Assembly (NCBI GenBank): GCA_025526915.1
Contig: JAHLKH010000002.1
Span: 186,001 to 250,000 of the forward strand
DNA: 64,000 nucleotides
Source of the DNA: Entophlyctis helioformis
Taxonomy: Eukaryota > Chytridiomycota > Chytridiomycetes > Chytridiales > Chytriomycetaceae
Direction: 5' to 3'
Positions 46,196 through 54,770 of the stretch are shown piece after piece. Both the position numbers and the translations under genes were made by a program. Each line of letters begins with the position of its first letter. The stretch's first letter is position 1. The notes below the pieces were generated by a model. The model saw only the letters and a program-made list of their open reading frames with translations, made no database searches and had not been told where the DNA came from.

Positions 46196-48373
46196 TCACT
46201 CATTGTCGTCGACTTCATCAAGGGCCAGCATCGTGATGTGCACAGCCGGCATGCTCGGCTCGTCGGCGCGCTTTTGCGGGCTGGCATATACGCCCAGCGA
46301 CTTGCCAGCCAGACTGGACATGCCAATGCAGTCGAGAGTTGCATCCGCGTCCTCATCGTCGTCATGACCCAGCATCGTCTCGAAAAGTGCGGGTAGATGA
46401 TGCTCCTCAACAAGATCCGAGTCCATGGGCGACCGGCCAGCAGAGATGGTGGCGGCTGACGTGACGGATTCCGCAATTGAGTCGGTCATCGAAAGGCGTG
46501 CAAAGTATCGGAGGGACTGTGTGGGCGTCGATGCAGACAGAACTGGCGATGTCTCTGAGATATCAGTAGACACTTGACGCGAAAGAGGCACAAACGACGG
46601 CTGTTTGTGCAGCATAGATACGGATCGCTTGGGGAAGATACGCGGCGCGCTGGGATCGGCATGCAAGGACTGCTTCCATACATCGGGCTGCTCGTGTTGC
46701 TGATCTTGCGGCTGCGTTGCAGGCGACAGAAGCCCCAATTCTCTCTCCTGGCCATCATAATGACGGAGGGCCGGTGCTGGGGATGCAGGCCTGGAACACA
46801 TGGAAGAAGAGCGGGGCGGAATGATTGGAGCGAGCAGCGTGTTTGCAGGTGCGTCCTGTCTGCCTCGGCGATCGCCCTGCTCCTGATCATTGTCGCTGCC
46901 CTCGTCCTCGTTCTCGCTATTCTCGCCGTCACCATAGTCTGTGATGCTGGTGACTGCCTGGAACATCCAGTCCCATGCACTGCTGCTGCTGATCTGTCCA
47001 GCATCCGAAAATGACTCTTGAGTGCTGGCCATGTCTGACAGCGGCTCTCCGCGCAGATTGATGCTGTAGCGGCGGGTATGCGTTTGCCTCAGGTCGTCCG
47101 AGATGGGCTGCGCTGTCAGAGACGACACTGCATCTGCAATCCCTCCCAAGAAGTTGCCAAACGCGAGCGAGAGGCCAAACTGGCCAGGCGAGTCGTTGGC
47201 GATGGTATCGCCGAAGCTGCTGTGGCTGTAATGGCTGTGCGCCGGAGACGGTGCACGCTCGACAAGGATAGTAGGCATGGGCGGCGAGACAGCAGTTGCA
47301 GACACCATGACGTACGGCTGTGGAGACGATGCAGAGGCTAGCGTCGTCCCCGATCCAGACACCGATGGCAACGTGGCTGTTGACGCGTAGATTGACGGTG
47401 CTGCTGTGTTCAAGGCGGTTGCCGGCGACGGTGCTGGATAGATGGGAGTCGTGGATGCCGATGTGGTCCCAAACAATGCACTGAGCAGATCTGATGCGGA
47501 TTGCAGCGAGAGGCGATTGTGCTGAAGCTGCTGTTGCTGCTGAACGGGCGAGGCGCTCGTGTTGCTGCTGTCGATGACAAGCGAGAGCGGCTTTGGAGGT
47601 CTCATGGTGCGCATGGCTGCGTGAAAGGTGTCTGTGAGGAGTATTTCAAAGGCGTTGTTGACGTTGGCGTGGTCCAAGGCGCTGGTCTCCACAAAGAGGA
47701 ACCCGTGGGACGCCGCAAACTGCTGTCCCTCTTCCTTGGACACCTGCCGTGTGCGACTGTTGTCGTCCAAGGTGCCAATGACCATGACGGCTGGCTCACA
47801 CGCGGTGTTTGTCTTGAGGAACGCGCTGGTCCAAGAGGGGATGCTCTCGAAGGAGCTGCGGCTGCTGGTGCTGTAGACGATGATGGCAGCCGAGGCGACC
47901 TTGCAGTAGGGCGAGACGGCCTGGGCCGGCAGCTGGCCAGCCGCATCCAGCAGCTGGAACTTGACGGGCAGCGAGGCGGCGTCGATGGAAAAGATGGTGC
48001 TGTGGAAGTCGATGCCGGCGGTCGGCTTGTATGGCGCGTCGTGCGGTGGGCTGGACGGAGAAAGCGGGCTATGAAGGAAGCAGGCCACCAGGCGGGTCTT
48101 GCCGACGCCCGAGTCTCCCAAAAGCATGACTTTCAGCGGCGGCAGTGCCATGGTGGCCGGCAGGAGCGTTGCAGGGGCAGGAGCGGCCGCAAGAGCCGGC
48201 GAGCCAGGAGCGGGCGACGAGGCGGGCGGCCCGTCAGCAGCAGGCGAGGGAACAGCCAATGCCCCTCTGGCGGGCGACACGGCTGTGCGCACGGCGTGCG
48301 GGGCCGACTGGGCCGACTGGGCCGACTGGGCCGACTGGGCCGATGGCAGCGGTGGCGGAATGAACGGCGACAT
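46196..48373 (-). CDS. Atypical Rab-like GTPase with 450-residue disordered tail (725 aa)
   Basis: Single exon. After a Ser/Ala/Pro-rich leader with four QSA repeats comes a Ras-fold domain at about residues 78-265: P-loop LLGDSGVGKTRLV (86-93), a switch I TAGIDF as in Rab, LLDAAGQ in place of WDTAGQE, VYSTSSRSSFE, and ETSALDHANVNNAFEILL as G5. The G4 position, normally NKxD, reads GTLDD, so guanine specificity may be weakened. Switch II lacks the Glu after Gln. The tail is Ser/Pro-rich, contains an acidic stretch (ENSENEDEGSDNDQEQGD) and has no C-terminal Cys, so no prenylation. A real member of the Rab/RASEF-like superfamily, but not assignable to a subfamily. Divergent from the vasohibin gene (335 bp between starts). 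Confidence 0.8.
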   Translation of the reverse strand: MSPFIPPPLPSAQSAQSAQSAQSAPHAVRTAVSPARGALAVPSPAADGPPASSPAPGSPALAAAPAPATLLPATMALPPLKVMLLGDSGVGKTRLVACFLHSPLSPSSPPHDAPYKPTAGIDFHSTIFSIDAASLPVKFQLLDAAGQLPAQAVSPYCKVASAAIIVYSTSSRSSFESIPSWTSAFLKTNTACEPAVMVIGTLDDNSRTRQVSKEEGQQFAASHGFLFVETSALDHANVNNAFEILLTDTFHAAMRTMRPPKPLSLVIDSSNTSASPVQQQQQLQHNRLSLQSASDLLSALFGTTSASTTPIYPAPSPATALNTAAPSIYASTATLPSVSGSGTTLASASSPQPYVMVSATAVSPPMPTILVERAPSPAHSHYSHSSFGDTIANDSPGQFGLSLAFGNFLGGIADAVSSLTAQPISDDLRQTHTRRYSINLRGEPLSDMASTQESFSDAGQISSSSAWDWMFQAVTSITDYGDGENSENEDEGSDNDQEQGDRRGRQDAPANTLLAPIIPPRSSSMCSRPASPAPALRHYDGQERELGLLSPATQPQDQQHEQPDVWKQSLHADPSAPRIFPKRSVSMLHKQPSFVPLSRQVSTDISETSPVLSASTPTQSLRYFARLSMTDSIAESVTSAATISAGRSPMDSDLVEEHHLPALFETMLGHDDDEDADATLDCIGMSSLAGKSLGVYASPQKRADEPSMPAVHITMLALDEVDDNE

Positions 48374-48708
48374 GCCAGCGAGAGCGACGGGCGAGAGAGA
48401 AAGAGAGAGAGAGAGAGAGCGAGTGCGGTCGGTGAGAGTGTGGTGGGTGAGTGCGATGAGTGCGAGTGCCGTTGAATGCGGTGCAGCGAGTGGGCCGCGT
48501 GGAGTCGGTGGCTTGTGGCCGCGGTGGCAGATGCGGTGTTGTTGCTGCGCGTCGGTCGGTCGGTCGTGGGGCTGTGCCACCTGAGCACAGCGCGTTCTCG
48601 CCTGTTCGCATTGGCCGTTCTCGCATTGCGTGTTCGCATTGGCCGTTGCTCTGCTCGTCTGCTCTGCTCGTTCTCGCACTGCGTGCCCCTCGTCACACTC
48701 GTGACGTC

Positions 48709-49973
48709 ATGCGCCTGGCATCTGCAAACGGTGCCAGCACAGCCAGCACAGCCAGCAGTGCCAGCAGTGCCAGCAGTGCCAGCAGTGCCAATGCATTCAC
48801 CATCACCCGCATCTGCCAACACAGCATGGCCGATGTGCTGCTGTCCGACGACACCGTCGACGCCATCTACGACAACATCCACCGGCTGCTCACCCAGTCG
48901 TCTCTGGCCGGAATAGACTGCATCGATCTGCTCTACCGTCGCCACAGCACATCACAACACGCTGCAACAGCGTCTGCCTTTGCTCCTGCTGCTGCTACAA
49001 CTACTTCTGGCAAACCCACCGGCTCGCACATCATCACGCCAGACGATCTCCTCGACCATGTGCGCGCCAGCCCCAATCTCATCAACCACTACCCGTTCCC
49101 TCGCCCGCCTTCATTGACCCCGTCGACAGACACGCCCATTCGCACCCGCATCGACACCATCCAGGCATACATCCAGGCGCTCTCTTACAACTACGTCGGC
49201 GATCCCTTCTTCACCATCAAAAAGACGTCGTCTGTGCGGAACCTCATGCGGCTTGCCCAGGACATTGTGCAGCATGCGTTGCCCATAAAGTGTCTCGAGG
49301 CTGTCATCCTGGGTCTCTACTTCACCATGCGGTTCGAGGATCTGCTTCGGATGAGTGAGTGGTCTGCGTTGTGTGTCTGCCTCTGGACGTCCCGGCCGCT
49401 GAGATGCCAGCTGTCCAATGCCAGCCGTCAGCTTCAAGTCCGAGTGTGACGGCCAGATCTACCGCCACATTGTGCTCATCCTCAAGACGGGCGACAGATG
49501 GGGTGCCATTGGGCTCTCGCGACGGCCAGATCTCATGAACAAGGAGATCAAGTACCAGGTCAGTCGTCCATGCACACGCTGGCAGCCATGTGGCATGCTG
49601 ATATGTGTTGAGATCGCATGCTAGTCTCTTGCAGAGCTGATCCAAGACTACAAGACATGCTACGAATCAAGTGAGTGTGCGCTGCCAGCAGACGGCCGAG
49701 ACGCACCATGCAATGGCTGACAGATTGCGCTGCATCGGCCAGACTATCACACGCTCCTCAAGGTCAAGCTGGGACTGCCTGTCACGCACACCATCACCAG
49801 CAACGAAAAGATAACCTGGAAGGTGCGGACGTTGCCGTGCTGGAGTACATGGCCGACTGTGGCATTAACAGCGGACTGCATAACAGAAAACGTCTGTGCG
49901 ACTGTCGGACATGCCGTGGGACTCTGCTGCGCGTGAGATTGACGCCCACGCACGCAGCCTGCGATCGCTGTGA
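48709..49973 (+). CDS. V: Vasohibin-type tubulin tyrosine carboxypeptidase (330 aa)
   Basis: Vasohibins remove the C-terminal Tyr of alpha-tubulin as a complex with SVBP. Exons 48709-49354, 49425-49558, 49625-49670, 49743-49822 and 49887-49973 join in phase to 331 codons. Family blocks: RIDTIQAYIQALSYNYVGDP, FFTIKK, ALPIKCLEAVILGLY, IYRHIVLILK, WGAIGLSRRPDLMNK, SLAELIQDYKTCY, HTLLKVKLGLPVTH and the C-terminal WDSAAREIDAHARS helix. The catalytic Cys195, His230 and Ser247 are spaced 35 and 17 residues apart, the same as Cys169/His204/Ser221 of human VASH1. The first 40 residues are a Ser/Ala repeat from a GCCAGCAGT minisatellite; an in-frame ATG at 48826 (MADVLLSDD) in a good context may be the true start. 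Symbol not fixed for fungi (VASH-like). Confidence 0.92.
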
Positions 49974-50027
49974 TGCTTGTCTGGAATGAACGTCGCGGTG
50001 TTTGCCTGCACATCCAGCAGGCGCGCC

Positions 50028-51653
50028 ATGTCCGACTTTGAGGTGCTGCAGCTGCGGGAAGAGATAGAGATGCTCAGACGGCGGCTGGCGGCGGCAGAGA
50101 GCCTGCGCGGCAGCACAGGCCCGAGCGTGTCTGCCAGAGCGTCTGTCGCCGCATCGCCTGCCGCACACACTGCCAGCACCGGCTTCTCCAGCCCCTCGAG
50201 CCGCTCAACTCCAACACGCTTGCACTCGGAGACCAAGCACACCGCCCGCCCCTTGCACCGGCAGCAACAGCAACACCTTCAGAAGCAGCAGCAGCAAGAG
50301 CACCAAGAGTCGCCGCAGCCGTCCAGCTCGATGATGCTGGCCTTTGAGCATCCGCTGCTGTCGCTGCAGCTGTCGTCCATCCATGCGCCGTCCGATATCC
50401 TTCCGCCGTCGTCGCCCCGCATGATGCTCGAAGAGCTCGGCCCACCAGATGGCAACTATGCACCTCTCTTTGGTGCAAGTACCAACAGCCGTGGGAGCGG
50501 TGCAAGTGTTGGAAGCGGCCGCAGTGGCAGCTTCCGCTCGTCTCGCTCGGGCAACGCAACGCCACGTCCAGACTCGAACGCGGACCGTCCTGCACTTGGA
50601 TCTGATGGAACAGCGGCTGCATTCCAGTCGGCACAGCACCACCGGGCAGATCAACACAGCCTGCCCATGCAGAACAGCAGCAGTAGTCAGTCTCTGTTTG
50701 GGTCGGCCACGTCCAAGAACACGAGCGGCATGGACGGTAGCTCATCAAGGCATCGCAGCACCGGCTGCAACGACTCTGGACGCGATGGCGACGACGAGGC
50801 GTCTTACGAGGACGTCCTCCGCAATGTGCAGCGCGTGCTGGCTGTTGACGACCGGCCAGCCGATCGCGACCATCGCCTGTACTTTGCAGAAAAGTACCAG
50901 TCGACACGGAACGAGTCTGGACTGGCTGGCGCAGACGACGGTGGCGACAGTGATGCGGATGGGATTGACTCGCTGTTGAGCAGCATCCAACAAGCCATTG
51001 GCAGCGATTCAAGTGCATCTTTGCAGAGCTCTTTCAACAACCAAGTGCACGCATCCGCTCGCTATACATCCGATCCGCGGCATGCTCCTCCTTCGTCACA
51101 GCCACCATCCATAGCGCATTCATCCCCACGATCAGATTATGGCAAGGCTAGCTGCGCATCCAGTCGCACGAGCACGCTGCCCGTGTATCACATCCCGCGC
51201 ATCGAATACGTATCGCTGGTCGAGGACGATTCACTGCTCGAGCGCGCATCCGATCCCATCATGTCCAAGTACCTCCCGCAGCACATGCAGGACAAGTCGC
51301 GGTCTTTGCAGCACCAGCAACGCTCGACCACACCATCACAGCGCCAGTCGCACCATCAGCATATGGCGAAGCAGCCAACACCGGCAAAGCAAGTGCCCAC
51401 TGCAGTAATGTACAGCAATATGAGTCATAGACGGCACGCGACCGAAGACATATCCATGGCCAGCTCGGCCAGCCAGCTCAAAGAGGCAGCCTCGTCGCTG
51501 ACAGCAGATTTTGAGGATCAGCTGTCCATGGCCAGCCTCGAGTATCTAAGGCGTCATTCGCTGCAGCCACATCCATCCGAGCCCATGCCAACCGAGCAGA
51601 CAACACGGCTGCTGGACCTCGACCGTCTCCACCGACTACCCAAGCTCAAATAA
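50028..51653 (+). CDS. Unrecognised disordered protein with short N-terminal coiled coil (541 aa)
   Basis: ATG at 50028 (gcgccATGT) starts only 55 bp after the vasohibin stop; an in-frame ATG at 49986 would leave 13 bp. The first 30 residues form a charged coiled coil (SDFEVLQLREEIEMLRRRLA). The rest is Ser/Gln/His-rich and largely disordered, with a polyQ block (QQQQHLQKQQQQEHQ), a Gly/Ser stretch and a short conserved-looking helical segment YEDVLRNVQRVLAVDD. No known domain. The tight tandem spacing to vasohibin may mean only compact packing; a shared transcript is possible but not shown. Confidence 0.65.
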   Translation: MSDFEVLQLREEIEMLRRRLAAAESLRGSTGPSVSARASVAASPAAHTASTGFSSPSSRSTPTRLHSETKHTARPLHRQQQQHLQKQQQQEHQESPQPSSSMMLAFEHPLLSLQLSSIHAPSDILPPSSPRMMLEELGPPDGNYAPLFGASTNSRGSGASVGSGRSGSFRSSRSGNATPRPDSNADRPALGSDGTAAAFQSAQHHRADQHSLPMQNSSSSQSLFGSATSKNTSGMDGSSSRHRSTGCNDSGRDGDDEASYEDVLRNVQRVLAVDDRPADRDHRLYFAEKYQSTRNESGLAGADDGGDSDADGIDSLLSSIQQAIGSDSSASLQSSFNNQVHASARYTSDPRHAPPSSQPPSIAHSSPRSDYGKASCASSRTSTLPVYHIPRIEYVSLVEDDSLLERASDPIMSKYLPQHMQDKSRSLQHQQRSTTPSQRQSHHQHMAKQPTPAKQVPTAVMYSNMSHRRHATEDISMASSASQLKEAASSLTADFEDQLSMASLEYLRRHSLQPHPSEPMPTEQTTRLLDLDRLHRLPKLK

Positions 51654-51741
51654 ACGCCATCTCGTAATGAATATGTAGTGTTGTAAGAAAAGGTGTAACA
51701 CAAGAAAGCACACGGGTTTACACACCCTTCACGCGGCCAGT

Positions 51742-52961
51742 TCAGGAGGCATAGGCATTGCGAGCCTCTGCGACAGCCTCAACCGCCTCGCGAATACTCG
51801 CGCCAGGCTTTGCATACACGACATAGTCGTTTGTGAGCACCCAGCCCCAGTCCTTGGTGCGCAGGCATCTCAGCGGCGGATACTGCTCCACCTGGATAGT
51901 GTCGCCGTAGAAGCGCCAGTGGAGCGGCTTTTCAAACATCGCCGAGTCGTACGAGTAGTCGGCATTGAACTCTCCCGTCATGTTTTGCTCGACCGACCAT
52001 CTCTGCAGAAACCGGAAGTTCCTGTCAATGGTGGATCATCGATTCAGACAGAGGTGAGACTGGCTGGCTGGCTGGCTGGCTGACCAATGTGATCGCAGGA
52101 GAAGAGACAATGCACGCAAGATGAGCTGAGAGCGAGAGAGACGCACCACTTGATGCCGCATAACTCGGGCTTGGTGATCACAACACGCCGCGCATCAATC
52201 TCGGCAACAATGTACGACGCCTTCCACTTGGGCCGCCAGTTGCCCACCGGCGACTTGGCCGGCGTGGTGCGCTTGAGCAGCGCCACCATGTCCGACTTTT
52301 CGATGCAGCCGCGCATGTCTGCCTTGCGGCGACGCAGCAGCGCCTTGATCTCGCGCACAGACAGCTCGTCGGCCATGTTTGTGTAGTCGACTCGCGGGTG
52401 CAGTTCAAGCGGATGGTCCACCTTGTCTGCCCACCGTGTGCGGCTGTCGAGGGGAGTTGCATCACAGGATGTGTGTGTGCAGTGTCAGTCGGGATCGCCT
52501 GCACGGCTGGAAAGTCGTGGAAAGTTGCTCGTCGCTGCGTGCGGCTGATGCGAGCTGCGATGGCACAAGCCTCGGCCGAACTGGACTGGCATCGACTGGC
52601 ATCGACTGGCATCGACAGCGATTGCCGGCTGCACCGTCCACAACACTGCTGCCACACTGCTGCCACACTGCTGCCACACGGCCACTCACCAAAGGTCTCG
52701 CCACAGCGAATCGTCCTCGGCCAGCTGCGACCATCGCCGAGACACCTGGCCACAGCGCAGCAGCTGCTTGGGGGTTGTGATGAACGACAGGATGCGGATG
52801 CCCAGCTCGACAGGCAGCGCCGTCACCAGGTCGACTCGCTTGTCGTCCTGCCGCCGCTCCATTCGCTGCTGTTCCTGCTGCTGCTGCTCGGATTGCAGCT
52901 GTGTGTCCTGCACCGGCAGCAGCTGCTCCTCTTGAACCTTGTCGTCGCCCGCTTGACTCAT
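51742..52961 (-). CDS. F-box protein with a C-terminal uncharacterised module (282 aa)
   Basis: Exons 52690-52961, 52147-52443 and 51742-52021 join in phase to 283 codons. Residues 45-95 are a clear F-box: VTALPVELGIRILSFITTPK, then CGQVSRRWSQLAEDDSLWRD and LCRTRWADK, the Skp1-binding core of SCF ligases. A SAP-like helix pair follows (ELSVREIKALLRRRKADMRG then CIEKSDMVALL), a motif also found in E3 ligases, and the C-terminus is beta-rich (KPLHWRFYGDTIQVEQYPPL). The N-terminus has a Gln-rich coil. Intron 1 (52444-52689) contains three 10-bp (CTGGCATCGA) and three 12-bp (CACTGCTGC-type) repeats. Substrate unknown. Confidence 0.85.
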
Positions 52962-53406
52962 TCGGGTTTATCCGACTGCTGGGAAAGTGCCGCTTGAAGG
53001 TCTTTGCTCGACAGCCGCGCTTGAAGGTCTCGCTTGAACAGACTCCACCGCGCTGCATGGCCAGCCAACGACCACTCCAACCGATCAGTCTCCCTGTCTT
53101 GCATCTGGCAGCAAGAGCCGTGCAGCAGCACCAACATGGCTGGCTGGCTGGCAAGCACGCTCACGCTTGGCGGATGCCCGATCGTGCCGTTGACGCTTTC
53201 ACATGCGTGCGGCCATCCTGCGTTGCTGAGCGTTGAACCGATGCGTCCCTGTGTCGGACTTGAACGTCAACCCGCGGCAACAATCAATATCACGGACTGA
53301 GACGGGATCTACAATAGCACCGCCGCACATGGTTCGATAACGGATCGGCGGCCGCATCGACGCTTACCGGCCCTCCTTCAGCAATCGCAGCTTCACTTCG
53401 CAGCAT
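52962..53406. other. Divergent intergenic region, copy-B-specific
   Basis: 445 bp between the F-box start and the start of duplication copy B. It is unrelated to the sequence in the same position next to copy A, so each copy of the F-box/ankyrin gene has its own promoter. No RNA gene could be confirmed. Confidence 0.5.
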
Positions 53407-53409
53407 ACA

Positions 53410-54377
53410 ATGGGTGCATTCCAGTCACAGCCCGAGTCGCAGCCTGCTGCCATCACAGTTCAAGCATCGCACAGCAAGGAGCTTCCGTGGGGACACTCGC
53501 AATGGGACCGTCTGCCGGCAGAGCTCCGAGTCATGATTCTCAAGGAAGCCAGCATCCTCACGCGCTTCTTGGTCGGCATGGTGCCTGGTGGTGGTGCTGG
53601 TGCTGGTGCTGGCAAGAAGACGCTGGACAAGGCGACGGTGCAGCTCATTTGGCAAGAGGTGATCGACAGCGACTGGCAGGGCGACTTGAATCTGCTGCCC
53701 GAGATCACGCTCAGCGCCGACAGCCGCGCGGACAGCAGCATGCAACTCGTGCGATCCGACGAGCTGTTCCTGCGTCTGTGTGCTCGCTTCCCTGATCAAG
53801 CCGACAGCGCCGACACCAAGTCGCTGCTCAAGGACACCAACGCATACAGTGCGGGCATGGTCCACATCCAGCGTCTGACGGCCCGCCTCATCCACATCCC
53901 CATGCACAACGGCTGGTTCGATCTGCTCGACTTTGACGCTTATCGCATCGCTTTTGGCTGGTTCGCCATTATCGGCGGACACACGGACCTGCTCCGCCAC
54001 CTCGCCAAAGACCACGGCGTGGATCTCGCACAGTACGGCAGCGTTGCGTACATCTCGGCGATGGACTGGGCGGCATACGGCGGCCATGTGGACATCCTGC
54101 AGATGCTGCACGATGCCGGCAACACAACGTGCACGATGTGGGCGATGCACTATGCCACACAGCACGGATGGCTGGATGCGGTCAAGTGGTGCACGAGCAC
54201 GGATATGGATGCACGCGGTGGGCCATCCATCAAGGGGCAGAGCGCGGTCATTTCGATGTCGTCAAGTTCCTGCATGCCAACCGACCCGAGGGCGATACAG
54301 CTGTGGCGATCAGCAGCGCATTGGGGAACGGACATCGCCATATCGCCGAGTGGCTGTCTGCCCACCCCCGCATCTAG
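53410..54377 (+). CDS. F-box-like plus ankyrin-repeat protein, copy B, one frame break
   Basis: ATG at 53410. Intact here are the F-box-like segment (WDRLPAELRVMILKEASILT), the Gly/Ala linker GGGAGAGAGKKTLDK that copy A breaks, and the ankyrin units up to MHYATQHGWLDAVKW. A missing C near 54190 then shifts the frame; copy A reads KWLHEHGYGCTRW at this place. Beyond it the second frame continues with GAERGHFDVVKFLHANR to a TAG at 54377. The full-length form would be about 322 residues. Since copies A and B break at different sites, neither break is ancestral. Ankyrin units of this type occur in large families in zoosporic organisms and amoebae. Confidence 0.7.
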
Positions 54378-54770
54378 ATCCATACATCCATGCATGCATC
54401 TCTCTGTCCATCCATCTATCCACCAATACATGTATTATCATCACTTCCAGCTGCGCTTATGTGCCAAGGACGATGCAGCAATGACGTCACTTCAGACAGC
54501 CTCGCCGCAATCGCGCCTGGCTGGGATGATCACGTCCCACTGCATCCCAGATTCACAAAGGCCGACTTGCTTCTCGCCCTGCAACAGCCAATCTCGAATC
54601 TCTCTGAGCAATCCGATACCACTTGGCATCGCCACACGCACACACTCTGCCCGCACACGCAACCTCGCGCATCTCTGCATACCACCGACGGCAGCCAGCA
54701 CCATTCGTATCTGTCGCACTCGTTCCACACGTTCATCACACACACACCTCGGCATTCCTCAAAACGCCAC
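54378..54770. other. Spacer between F-box/ankyrin gene and kinase in copy B
   Basis: 393 bp, duplicate of 18362-18753. Opens with a (CATCCAT)n-like run; the kinase frame is open through most of it. Confidence 0.5.

Noticed and set aside
53225..53300. A tRNA-like T-loop (GTTCAAGTCC on the minus strand)
   Set aside because: The flanking bases do not form a T-stem and no anticodon or acceptor stem could be drawn.
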